From contig NC_016131.3 in NCBI RefSeq assembly GCF_000005505.3, forward strand, positions 40,630,855-40,694,854: DNA of 64,000 bases, given 5' to 3'. The notes beneath the pieces were generated by a model, which worked only from the letters and a program-made list of their open reading frames with translations, did not search any database and had not been told where the DNA came from. This stretch comes from Brachypodium distachyon. Taxonomy: Eukaryota; Streptophyta; Magnoliopsida; Poales; Poaceae. Made by a program: the position numbers and the translations under genes. This document shows, in pieces, positions 1-11,228 of this stretch. The number at the start of each line of letters is the position of its first letter. The stretch's first letter is position 1.

Positions 1-14
1 TCAATTGTTTGCAG

Positions 15-3000
15 GCAGATTTCTTAAAAAGCAGCACAAAAGATAGTCAACCACACTCCAGCAATGCAGGTGTGCAGTGTTTTCTCATTCTCTCTTGTGT
101 GTATCTCGTGTTTTTTTTCAATATACCACGTGTTTAAATGCACTCCCTGTTTTGTTTTTGTCGTTTTTTGCGCTTCATGTTTACTTTTTTTCCTTCTTGT
201 TTTTTCTACAAACAGGGGAAAAGAAGTACGTTTTCTATGATAAATCTATGCCATCCTTTAGGGTGGTTGATTTTCTAGATGACAACGGCAATTTCATCGA
301 AGAACCTGAATTAAGGAGGCTGGTGGGTCAGGAGTACCAAGATAATGTTCCTATGGCACAACCTAGCACGATGAATGCTGCACTCTGCAAACAGGTACTT
401 AGTGAATCCATTGATTTGCATCTTTTTTCATGTATTTTTGCTTTTTTTCTTTCTTTTTGTTTTGTTTACCATCTTCCTTCGAAGTTTCATTTTGTCTAGA
501 TCTTTTTTTTTCAGGGAAAGAATTATGGTAGTAATAAAGACGGAAGCGAATACCGTGGCACTCAAGCAAAAAAGAAAGAAGGAATAAGCTTGGTATAATC
601 TTTTTTCTATGTTTCCGTTCCATACCAGCCTCAATCCAAATTATGTTGCAAACTTGATGTATATTCGTTTTTTTGTTCTTTTCTTCCTTTTTTTAATCAC
701 AGGGGCCACAGTTATCTTCAAGCAAAATCCAGTGCGAAAGCGAACTACACATACAGTGTGCTCAGAAACCAAAAAGCTATGGCGATTACTACTCAACCAT
801 TTCAGTGTCACCTATAAAACCAACCAAGTTGTTTGAGGGCACATCTGTAAGGCCATATGTTCTTTCTGTTTCTGTTTTTGCCTTTTATCTTATCATTTTC
901 TTTTCATTTTTTTCTATCGCATCTAATTACTTTTTTGTACAACAGGAATCACCAGAAGTAGTGTTCATAGGAGAAACAAGATATCAAATGGATTATACAG
1001 ACAACTATCAAGATTTGGAAGTATTTTTTTTCTACCTTATATGATTTTCATTTAGTTGTCCTATTTTTATGCAGACAAGATTTTTAAGCAGCTTTGGGGT
1101 TGTACACTCTTGCCTTGAGAATGCGCAACTACTTTTAGTAGTAGTCCTTTATACGATTTTTGCATTTTTTTGCTCATCTCCACGTGCATCTCCCAACGGG
1201 TTGCACACTCTCTGTTTTTTTGGTGATGCGCAACTGTAGTGGATTTTTTTTTTTGAAAAAGATGGAATCTATGCACGAGTATTCAACTGCCTTTTTAGGA
1301 GGGTCTCGGTTCTTTTTTTCTTTCTTTTTTAGTTTGGTTACATGGTCAATATTTTACTATCTGTAACTGTATCAGTTGCACATTTTGTCTCTGTCTCTAT
1401 ACATGTCCTGGGGTTGCACTTTTTCGCCTCGAGAATGTGCAACTGTGCGTGTAAAATGTATGAGTTCCACGCATTTTTTTGTCTGGTACAAACATCTGTC
1501 TTGGGTCACACACATCATTTTGCTTGATGATGTGCAACTCTTTTTTTTCCGTCCAAATTTTATGAGTTGCACATTTTTTGTTTCCAGTAATTTTGGTTGT
1601 AATATTCAAGCCTATTATTTTCATTGTTTCATTTTGGGGTGTATCCCTTTTTTGTGCCCTCCATGTGCAGCTATCTCCTGAAGTCGTATGTGTAGGCGAA
1701 AGGAAATTCAATGAAACCTGCAATGTACTTGGAAACATATCAAACCAACACTACAATTCTGTAAGACACGATAGACGCTACATCTTTGGCACCAGCGCAT
1801 CTCCACCAGGGAAGGAAAATGCAAATCCTAAAAGGCTCTGACAACCCAGCAAATACATGTTCTCACCCTACGATAGTGTAACGACAAAACCACCAACTAG
1901 AGCGGAGTTCAGGTTCTATGCGGCTATGGTCATATTAGCCTGCAATGAAGATAATAACAGTAAGCTCTTTTTTGTTTTTAATTTCTGTTCTTTTTTTTCT
2001 CATTTTTTTTGTTTTGACATAGTTTGTATGCTGGAGATGATTTAGTTTTTTTTTTCTGTTTTCAGCCGTCTTGCATTCAATATCGACAATGTGAGAGTCT
2101 TGCTTCAAACGTTCGGCAACTCGATGAAGAATGGAGGGTGGGTAGAAGCAAACATAATCAATGCTTTTTGTCGCCAATTATTTAGAGAGAATCATCCAGG
2201 CAGATCAAAGAAACGCTGCTTCTTCCACTGCAGCAGTGTAAGTTTTCATTTTTGTTTCTACAGTTTTTGTTTTGACCTCCTGTTACTATTTTTTTTTGTT
2301 TCCTGTTTTTTGCTTTTGTGTTTTTCTGAGTGGTCTTCAGTGATTCATGCAATGATATTCTTTTTTCACGAATACTTCCTGCAGAAGTACGCAAACAGGG
2401 GAGGAAACAATATATGAAGGAGTTAGTTCTGTACTCTTTCGATGGTGCTGGTTCTGCTCACCCTCTACACCTTACAGACCTTGTATGATTGTTTCTTTTT
2501 CTTTTTTCTCTTTTCTCTTTTTTCTCACTGCTTTTTGTATGTGACAGTTCATCAGGGTGGTTGGCGTATGTAATATCTCCTTTTCTAAACTGCGGTTATG
2601 GCTCTTTTTTAACAGCTTTGTTTCCCATCGTTGTGGCAATCGCACTGGTTCCTATTTGTTGTTGATGTGCTTGATGAGAAATTCATTTTTCTGGACTCTC
2701 TTATGGGGGCGCACAGTGATTACCACCACAAAATCAGGGAAATGATGGTATATGATTTTTTTTTCTTATATCCTTTGTTTTGTTTTTTAATTGTTCTTTT
2801 TTCTATAGATGTTTCTCATCGTAAATTTTTGTTCCGCAATTTCCATGGCAGATCACAAACTTCATAGATGTGTGGAATGAGAGTGGAGCAAAGCAACAGC
2901 CTTTCAGTGATTTTCATATAGTGTATCCTAAAGTACCAACACAAGGAAACTCGTGAGTTTTGCATCATCGCATTTGTTCTCTTATTAGTAGTCCTTTTCC

Positions 3001-3360
3001 ACTTTTGAAGCATAATTCTTTTTTTTTTAACCTGTGGCGTTATGTCATCCTACCATTTTTTTTCCAAGAAGCGATGATTGCGGCATCTATGTGATGAAAT
3101 TTATGGAACTTTGGTCACCAAGGAACCATCAAGCATGTGTTTTTCCAAGATCAGATGTCCCTAATTTCAGAGTGAAGCTAGCTAACCGTTTGATGTTCTC
3201 AAAATACAACATCGAAGGTCAAGCAAAGAATCTGGTTACGACTTTTTCTGAAGATGTATGTATTTGTTTCGCACCAGTTTTTTTTGTTGTTGCTTATTAC
3301 TGCTGCTGCAAATGGTTTTGTAATGAAAGTTTCTACTCTCTTTTTGGTTTGCAGCAGTAG
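15..3360 (+). CDS. Ulp1-like (C48) cysteine protease gene, 5' incomplete, probably decaying
   Basis: Predicted SUMO-protease-like peptidase (family C48). Probable exons, joined by GT/AG sites with open frames: 15-69, 216-394, 515-592, 703-846, 946-1020, 1671-1959, 2066-2237, 2385-2482, 2616-2747, 2852-2952, 3069-3255, 3355-3360 (stop). The catalytic core is at the C-terminus: the His motif HWFLFVVDV and following LDSL Asp lie in exon 2616-2747, and the Cys motif DCGIYVM with an upstream Gln lies at 3069-3100. The N-terminal part is low complexity. The motif SPEVV-x2-GE occurs twice, in exons 946-1020 and 1671-1959. The start codon lies before the window. Oddities: an in-frame TGA at 1839-1841, uncertain phase at the 703-846 exon, and a donor near 1960 that seems to lack one base, so the copy may be non-functional. 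ULP-like genes are known cargo of plant MULEs (Kaonashi/KI group). The downstream neighbour is a convergent FRS transposase gene. The Ulp1 core is secure; the exact exon set is inferred. Confidence 0.72.
1085..1575. repeat. degenerate hairpin-forming repeat family inside an intron of the Ulp1-like gene
   Basis: The long intron 1021-1670 contains at least four degenerate ~45-base units, near 1091, 1196, 1408 and 1500. Each begins with a GTTGCACA-like arm and ends with its complement TGYGCAAC. One unit (about 1412-1443) has a perfect 7-bp stem GTTGCAC...GTGCAAC. Extra single arms occur near 1372 and 1564. Spacers are T-rich. Function unknown. Confidence 0.55.
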
Positions 3361-4429
3361 TGTGAGTTCTACCAGTTCGATCAAAGAGGAGTGAAGAATC
3401 CATTTTCTCCCGGACGCACATGGCTGTTTTGAAAGGAGTTTTTTTTAAGTTTTCCACACAGCATGTCTGTGCTTTTTCCAGAACTCTACGGTGCTAGCCT
3501 TTTTGTGTATTGTTTGATGCGAAACGAACGACACCAGCAATGACAGATTTGGATTGTTGTTGTTTTGTTTTTGTAATCCTTTCCTTTCTTGGTGCATGCA
3601 GAATGATGTCATAAATTTTGCTTAATAGTGCAAAGAAAAAGTTCAGTATAATTATTTTTTCCTTTCTTTTCTCTGCCCCCTATTTATTTGCTGCTGATCA
3701 TATGTTCAGTAAAAGATCTAATCATGCACGTAGAGCTGTGTTTTATAGTTCATACGAGGGGGAGTGAACAGACAGACTGCTGCAGTCAAAACGAGGAACA
3801 AGTTTCTTATGAAATGTAAAAGGCACAACATCAACCAAACTGGGGTTTTTTATACTAGGTCCTCAGTATGGTAACACCTGAACAAATAGTAATAGAAATC
3901 TTTCATAAATGGAGCAGTGATGTGTATTCGGCTCGAGCAAATGTAAGTAATCTGTTGCAGCTTGTCCCTTTCTTTCCTCTCTTTTTATGCGGAGTCATCT
4001 TTTTTCTTCCTGGGGTTACGTTTGACCTTGTTAATATCCATTATTGGCTTGCTTGTTTCAAGGTCCTTCTATTGAGGATGTGCTCAGCTCCCTCAGCATG
4101 AACAGTGTTCCCCGAGCCTTCGCTCCTGCTGTTTCTCGCCCCAGCATTTGTGGTAAGCTTCGCACCACTAGCTCTCCTATTGACCTTTTTCGTCTGCGGC
4201 TCTTTACCGTGCGCCACCCCTGAAAATTGTGGGAAATTTCATGTTATGTATGCATAAAAAAAGCCCTATAATATTGTGCAGTATCTTTTTTTCAATAGAC
4301 GATGCACATATAGTATATCTGTATATATGTCAACCTGTAGTTTTATCAGCCGCTGATTTTTTGCTTTTCTTCTGTTTTTCAATCTCACTCCTGTCTAGAT
4401 GTAGCATTGAACAAGTAGTTATGTTGTGG
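3361..4429. other. 3' flank between convergent genes; possible two-exon remnant
   Basis: The T-rich 3' flank of the Ulp1-like gene comes first. About 3868-3942 is open and ends at a good donor (AAT|GTAAGT). A second open block at about 4064-4152 follows an AG acceptor and is followed by GTAAGC. It reads as a Ser/Pro-rich peptide including the segment SVPRAFAPAVSRPSICG. These could be exons of a small or degraded gene, or an alternative 3' end of the Ulp1-like gene. No family is recognised. The rest shows nothing I can name. Confidence 0.25.
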
Positions 4430-4724
4430 TCATGCATCCCGCAATGGCTGCATGTAATTTGCTGTTTTGTAAATATGCCTTCCACAATGGTTTTTAGTTC
4501 CAACAGCTGGGTTTTTGATGCTGGGGGGGGGGCATGGATTTATTCCAACATCTTCTTCAGCTATCTTTTTGTCAACTCCCCGCACAGCAGCATTCGAGTA
4601 CAATTTCTCTTGTATTCTCTTTGCTTCCTCAACAAGCATCAAGTAGTTTGCATTGTCTCTCGCGCCTTCTGCTATTTATGTATGTGCACCAGCGCGAGAG
4701 TATGTTGTATCTCTCGCATGGAAC

Positions 4725-4934
4725 CAGGGGCGTAGCTAGGTGGAGGCTGCCTAGTGCACAGGCACTAGGGTCAGAAAAGAAAATTAGTGCTAACTACATC
4801 TAATTTTTGATGGTGCACCATGGATTAGCAGCATCAGGACACCAGGCTAAGGGATTTTTGGTCGAAATTGCATGTAAATTTGTGTTCTTGTCAAAGTTGT
4901 GCACCTGAGTATTTTTTCCCTAGCTCCGCCCCTG
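4725..4934. mobile_element. Tip100-like hAT MITE
   Basis: This 210-bp element has imperfect terminal inverted repeats: left CAGGGGCGTAGCTAGG, right CTAGCTCCGCCCCTG. It is flanked by an 8-bp target duplication with one mismatch (catggaac at 4717-4724, catgaaac at 4935-4942), the hAT hallmark. The CAGGGGCGGAG-type end is that of the Tip100 branch. There is no coding capacity. It sits in the 3' coding part of the FRS gene. Confidence 0.8.
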
Positions 4935-5783
4935 CATGAAACATTGTATTTTCTGTCCCTTTCAACTTTCCTATCCCTGGGCCTCCACCTCTGGATGATG
5001 CATTTGTCTAGGATCCGTGGTATGTTGAGATGTACAAGCACTTTCAGGATGTGCGCACACAGTATGCCATCTTTCTGGAATTTACAACACAAACACGCAA
5101 ATCCTTCATTTTTAATGTCAACAGCAACAATATACCTCCTAGACCTGAATTCCATCTTTGCATGGTAATTTGACTTGTAAACTTCATACTTCTCGAATCG
5201 TACAACCTCTTCAATATGCATATTTTCTGTAAATCTCAGCTGCTTCTGGAACTTATAGAATATTGCTCTGTTGTATGCTTTGCCTGCCTCTATCTCCCAT
5301 TTCTGAGCAGTGTATATATGAGGGGTTAGTTGTTCTTGTCACGTGATCAAGCTCTTTTTCTTTCTCCTCAATGTTCTCAGCTATAGTCTGATATTCACCC
5401 AGGAAACTTATCACACTATAAGTTGAGCACACATTATCCTTGAATATAGCGTTTGTGCCCTCACTCCTAGCAGTTGAGTTGATGAATGGAAAAAAAACAT
5501 TCTTGTAGTATACGGGAACAAATCTGCGTCTGTCCAACCACATATCTTGTAAGTATTTTAGGTCTTGCACAACATATTTGTCAATCATCCGTGTCCACAA
5601 GTCCTCAAATTCCTCCTCTGTTAATGAATTGTTCAGAATGTCATTGAATTCTTCATGAAGATATTTCTTTGATGCAAAGGCTTTTGCGCATCTGTCCTCT
5701 GCTTTCTTTTTTATATGCCAAAGAAAGTTTCTGTGTGTCGCACTTGTGAAAACCTGACATATAGCCTGCTTCATGGCTACATC

Positions 5784-7558
5784 TGTTGGAAATATGCCCT
5801 AAAGGCAATAATAAATATGTTATTATCATATTTCTTTGTTTTTGATAAATGTTTATTATCCATGCTATAATTGTATTAACAGGAAACTAAATATATGTGT
5901 GGATAAATAAACATATACCGTGTCCCTAATACGCCTCTACTAGATTAGCTCGGTTATTAAAAGATGGTTAAGATCTCCTAACCACAGACATGTGTTGTCA
6001 TTTATTAACGAGGTCATATCATTAGGAGAATGATGTGATGGACAGACCTAAACCTAAGCATAGCTTTTGATCGTGTCATTTAAGTTTAAATTGCTATTGC
6101 TTTTATTATGTCAAGTATCATTTCCTTAGACCATGAGATCATGCCACTCCCTAGTACTGGAAGAATACTTTGTGGACATCAACCGTCATCTCGTAACTGA
6201 GTGATCATAAAGGTGTTCTTCAGGTATCTCGGAAGGTGTTTGTTGGGTTGTATGGATCAATACTAGGATTTGTCACTCCATGTGACGGAGAGATATCTCT
6301 GGGCCCTCTCGGTAATATAACATCCTAATGAGCTTGCAAGCATGTGACTAATGTGTTTACTCACGGGGATATTATATTGCGGTACGAGTAAAGAGAATTT
6401 GCCGGTAACGAGATTGAACTAGGTATGGTGATACCGACGATCAAATCTCGGACAAGTAATATATCGCGAGACAAAGGGAATTGAATACCGGATTAATTGA
6501 ATCCTCGACATCGTGGTTCAACCGATGAGATCTTCGTGGAATATGTGAGAACCATTATAGACATCTAGGTCCCGCTATTGGTTATTGATCGGAGAGGTGT
6601 CTCGGTCATGTCCACATGTTCTCGAACCCGTAGGGTCACACACTTAACGCTTAATGTCGCTAGGGTTCGATGAGATAATAGATGGTGATATCGGATATTG
6701 ATTCGGAGTCTCGGATGGGATCCAGGACATCACGAGGAGCTTCGGAATGGTCCGGAGATAAAGATTTATCTATGGAAAAGCTGTTTCAGGGTTTCGGAAA
6801 AGTTCGGAATATTTTCCGGTATTGACCGAGAATATTCTAGAAGGTTCCGGAAGTTCTCGGAAGGTTCTGAAATGTTTCGGATTATTCCTGAAAATTTAAT
6901 TGGACCTTTGTAGTAATTAATTAGAGAAATCTAATTAATTATCCTCTAATGGGCCTAAGCAGGCCCATTTGGGAGAAAGGAAGCCTTCGGTGGAGCTCTC
7001 CACCACGTGGTGGAACTCCACGTACGTGGGGAGGCCGGGCAGAAGGAAAAATCCTTCCGGGACTCCTTTGGCTGGCCCTAACCCCTTATTGGAGGAGGGG
7101 CAAACCCTGGCCACCACCTCCTATATAAATAGAGGTGAGAGGCAGGGGGAGAGAACACACCAAGCCCTCAGCTGGATCTCTCTCCCCTGAGCCCCTCTCC
7201 TTCTCTGCCGTGCGCAGCGAAGCCCTGCCCGCGGAGCTCTCCACCATATCCTACACCACACCGTCGTGCTGCCGGGATCTCGTCAACCTCTCCTCCTCGT
7301 CTTGCTGGATCAAGAAGGAGGAGACGACATTAAGCCGTACGCGTGGATATGAAGGAGGTGCCGTACGTTCGGCATTGAGATCGATCTCATCGAAAGTACC
7401 ACTACGCCAACAACGATCCCGTGATCGTAACGCTTTGTGGTCTATGAGGGTATGATGCTCATAATCCCTCTTGTTACTTACATCTAGTAGATATTATCTT
7501 GTATTTTTTCCGCACTTCTCGTAGGAAATTTTTTGTTTTTCATGCAACGAACCCATCA
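5784..7558 (+). mobile_element. solo LTR, BARE/WIS/Angela-type Copia
   Basis: This 1775-bp LTR starts TGTTGGAAATATGCCCTA, the recognisable start of the Triticeae BARE/WIS/Angela LTR. It ends in a CAACGAACCCATCA-type terminus. A perfect 5-bp target duplication acatc flanks it (5779-5783 and 7559-7563). No internal Copia sequence is present, so it is a solo LTR left by LTR-LTR recombination. A TATA motif (CTATATAAATAG, about 7122-7133) marks the LTR promoter in + orientation. It interrupts the transposase core of the FRS gene. Confidence 0.92.
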
Positions 7559-10334
7559 ACATCTTGGTCAGTGATGATAGACACCGGTTGCTTGTCATTC
7601 ATGCAATGTATGAATGTCTCAAAAAGCCATTTGAATGTTTCAATTGTCTCGTTCTCTAGGATAGCACAAGCAAACAAACAGTTGCTGCCATGTCCTGTTA
7701 TGCTGACAAACGGAGCAAACGGGAGGTTATACCTATTTGTCCTATATGTCGTGTCGAAGCTTATGCAGTCACCATACGCTTCATACAGCTGCCTTGCTTT
7801 CCCATCAGCCCAAAACAGGCTTTCCACTGTGCTGTTCTTGTCCAATTTTATTGCGCAGTAAAACGTGGGATCCTGGGCTTGCCTTTTTCTGAAGTAGTCA
7901 GACACCTGCATCATGTCATTTTTGCTGTTTACTTTCCTGATTGCTGTTCTATAATTACTGACGTATTTCTTGTTGTATGGCACTGCTTTTATACCTCCTC
8001 TATACGAAGCTAGTATAGACATTATTTTTCTGGTGGGCAGCTTCACTGCATTGAATGTACGAATGATGAGCTTCTCTTCTTCCGTCATCTGTTTGTGTGA
8101 TCTCAGGAACCTTGCTTCATCAGGAGGGCTAAGCTCATGGTTGTGGTCAAGCTCTAGAGTTATGATTTCCCACTTGCCTGCTCTCAGCGATACAACCATT
8201 TGTGCTTTACAATCAGTCACCTCGAGCAAGTTTCTTTTCCTCTTCTTTTGGAGCTGCAACCCTTGGACTACTTTCTCCTCTGCTCTTTTAATTTGTTTAG
8301 CTCTTCTTTTTTCTGCTTGCTTTTGTTTATCCACAACCTTACCAGAACGGTTGCATTTGAAAGTATATCTAGTTGGTTTGTCTACATTCATTCTGCGAGA
8401 GTGATAATTTGAAGCTTTCTTTGCTGAGAATCCACACACAGAAGCATATGTGTTATAGAATTCGAAAGCTTCTTTGTCAGTGTCAAAGAGCATTCGCATG
8501 CGTGGCACAAGACTTTCACGCACCTCCTGGCTACTACTGATTGTTTGCTCATTTTCCAGAAATATGTGGATATCCTCCTCACTCAATATCTCTTCAAGTT
8601 GCTCTTTCTCCCCCCCACCCTGACCACTAGTGTTCTCGTCCCGCGGGCTCTCTCCATTGTGTGCTTGATGCGCACTGTCTTCTTGTCGTTCTTGATCACT
8701 GCTACCATGCGTGTCTGACCCATCTAATCTGAACTCTGTATTATTTGCGTTCTCTGCCCATTTGGGTTCCTCATCCACATGCAGAAATTGTTGTTGATTT
8801 GATTTCCCTTTTTGATGCTCATGATTTATGATGCCTTGTCTGTCAGGCAAATGTTCCATGTTCCCAGTCTGCTCTGTCCATTGCTTGTCAAGGGATCCTG
8901 CCTCTTCTTCTGATGATGCACTCTGCCATGAAACATTTCCAGCCTCTTCAGTCCGCAGGTAGGTGTCTTCAGTCCTCCCAGTTATCATGAACATCTTATT
9001 CTGTAAAGTATAACAGCAAATGACATCAAGGAGAAATATCAGATTTTCATTTCTAGAGTGTTTTCGTGGACAGACAAAGATTTTTATGTTCTATTTTTCT
9101 CTTTTTCAGAGTTCAATCTTTTTTCTTTTTTACCTCTGCACCCATGGGCTCAATAAAAATACCACCACTCGTCGGGCATACATTACTCTGACACAGAAAA
9201 TAAAAGAACAACAGTTATGGAAAAGGGACTAGATTAATTTTGAAATTTCTTTTCGGAGAATTCTTTTGGGGGTTTTCCACCTAAAAGGTTGGACCATGCT
9301 ATTTTTTTTCACATGTCGTACCTGTGCAATAGTAACTCTTAGGTCACCCAGCGTGTCCATGCCTTGCAGCATTTGCGTGTATGTCATGTTGCCCCCTTGT
9401 GACAAATTCATCTACACCAGATAAATTGATAGCGATAACACAGTTAGCAGCATAATGGTTTTTTCTGATTTTGTTATCTACATATCTAGATTTCTGCTCT
9501 TTTTTCTTGGTTTATTATCCTCCTAGATGACATGCACACTTACAATGAGGTCTTCAACCGCTGTTTGGCTTGATCCTGTTAACAAATTTGGCTCGCTATC
9601 ATTTACCTGCAACAAGAGGAAACTTAATGAATGCGCTTTTTTTTTGTTGTATCTGGACTCAGATTTTTTGTTTTTTTCTATGTTTTTTTTTGTGATGACA
9701 GCTGCTACAAAAACGAGCCTGCAAACCTGATACACATGATGATTTTGTTGGGGCGCGCAGCTAGTTGTCAATTGCATTAGAGAGTCTTGTCTTGGCAGCT
9801 GCAGCAGCTAATACATGTCAACAAGAAATTTGATATGTAGTCTTTATTAATCGTAATCAGGGTTTGTCTTCTTTTTTTGTTACACTGTTTTTCTTAGAGA
9901 TTTTTTACCTCAGAATTGTTAAATAGGAAAGGACCATACGCATCCAAAATTCCTGCAAAACAAATGTCCAGATTATAAATCAGCCCCTATATAGCATATG
10001 TCTTTCTCATTATTGGGTTTATGGAGTATATCACTGATGACTCTTTTTTTGTGTTTTCTTCATCAATTTTGCAGATTCAAACTCGTTCTTCATGTTAGCT
10101 GTTGGACCTTTAATCTCTAGATGGCATGGTTGTTTTCATACTGAAGATTGTAACCAAGGAAAGAGAGGGGGGGAGATATGTGATCATACCCTGGCAGGTA
10201 CTGTACCCCTCCCCAAGTGTTGATACTCTTTTGAACGATGTCTCGTCCGCATCCAGGCGTGAGTAGATCTTTGTGGTCTCTTTTTCCTCGCTGTTCATAT
10301 GTCCTTGCAAAAGATCCACCAACAGAGAATTCAC

Positions 10335-11228
10335 TTACAGGTGAGGGTTTAGGTGGGGTGGAAGGGGGGTGGGGGGGGGTGGATGGGAGATGATTTTGGC
10401 CTAGAATTCATGGGGGTTCCGACATTTTTTTGGGGGCAAACTTGTGTGGGACGAATCCCCGTCTGTGGCCTTTTCGTCCGCGTTTGCCTGAAGGTTTGCT
10501 TTCTTGGATCAAGATATCTTGATCTCCTATCTTGATTCTTCTGGTGGGGTTGTTTAATGTGCCCTGGTGTTCTTGATCGCTCCGGCCGCCGCAATGGTTT
10601 GTGAGAACGCAGGGGGGCGGGGGGGGGCGGACATTTATGAAGATACAAAGGAGGCTACGTGCGGCCTGGGCCTGTTCTGGGTCTGGGCCTGTTTGTTTGT
10701 TTTTTTCTGTTTTTTTTTTCGCGGGCTTTTGATTCTGGGCTAGGTTGGGTATTGGAAGAGGAAGAGACAAAATTGTTTGGGCCGGTTATGGGGAGTCCAA
10801 GAGCTCAGTTACATGTGCTCCCATCTTTTTCATTCTTCTCCCAATCCGAAGAGACGCAAACATTTTTGTCTTCTCTCGCCTTCCCTGGTGTTCTTCTCCC
10901 TCGCGCTGGTTGGCGACGCTTCTCCCAGTGAGTGATGATTCCTCCCTCCTTCTCTTTGCGTTGTTTTATCTTTTTTCTAGCGGGGGTGGGTGTTTGGGTG
11001 GGGCGTCTTTTTTTCTACGTACCTATTGGGAACCCCAGGTTGTCATTTTTCTAGTGTTTTTAGGCTTCAGAACGGATTTTTGGATATTTTGAGGTATGTT
11101 ATGGAGTTTTGCCGGGTGTGTGTGTGTGTGCGTGTGGAAGCTGTGAGGTTGGGGGGGGGGCGGGGTGGGGTGGGGTGCATGATTCTCGCATAACTGGTTT
11201 GTATTCATGTCTATTTTTGTAGCCGAAG
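10335..11228. promoter_or_regulatory. G-run-rich divergent intergenic region between FRS and B3 genes
   Basis: This lies between the first FRS codon (-) and the B3 start codon (+), so it should hold both promoters. The + strand has three clusters of G runs that fit the four-tract G-quadruplex pattern: about 10325-10386, 10611-10630 and 11148-11178. A (GT)n microsatellite lies at about 11117-11138. A plausible 5'-UTR intron of the B3 gene runs from a CA|GTGAGT donor near 10930 to an AG near 11221. No confident TATA box was found. Confidence 0.4.

Larger units (their letters stand above)
4430..10334 (-). pseudogene. FAR1/FRS-type MULE transposase gene, disrupted
   Basis: FAR1-RELATED SEQUENCE / Mutator-like transposase. 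Minus-strand exons from the start codon: 10334-10190, 9952-9909, 9798-9727, 9606-9544, 9411-9322, 9187-9134, then a large exon from 9000. All junctions are GT/AG and the frame stays open. The large exon has the FAR1 DNA-binding domain (about 8500-8125, ending in a C..HNH-type zinc motif LDHNHELSP). The MULE transposase core follows, with first Asp in SFDTTY (about 7750) and second Asp in IITDQD (about 7570). The third acidic residue is probably in EFEDLW, and a SWIM zinc finger CLCCKFQKDGILCAH lies at about 5035-5105. It is broken by a solo LTR exactly after the second-Asp motif, a frameshift near 5325, a hAT MITE at 4725-4934 and another shift near 4640. The frame on both sides of the LTR matches if LTR plus one target duplication are ignored. 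It is either a domesticated FRS gene or a MULE transposase. Confidence 0.85.

Noticed and set aside
1..3360. T-rich stretches read as many small + strand genes (Phe/Leu/Ser-rich peptides)
   Set aside because: These are intron translations next to clear GT/AG exon borders.
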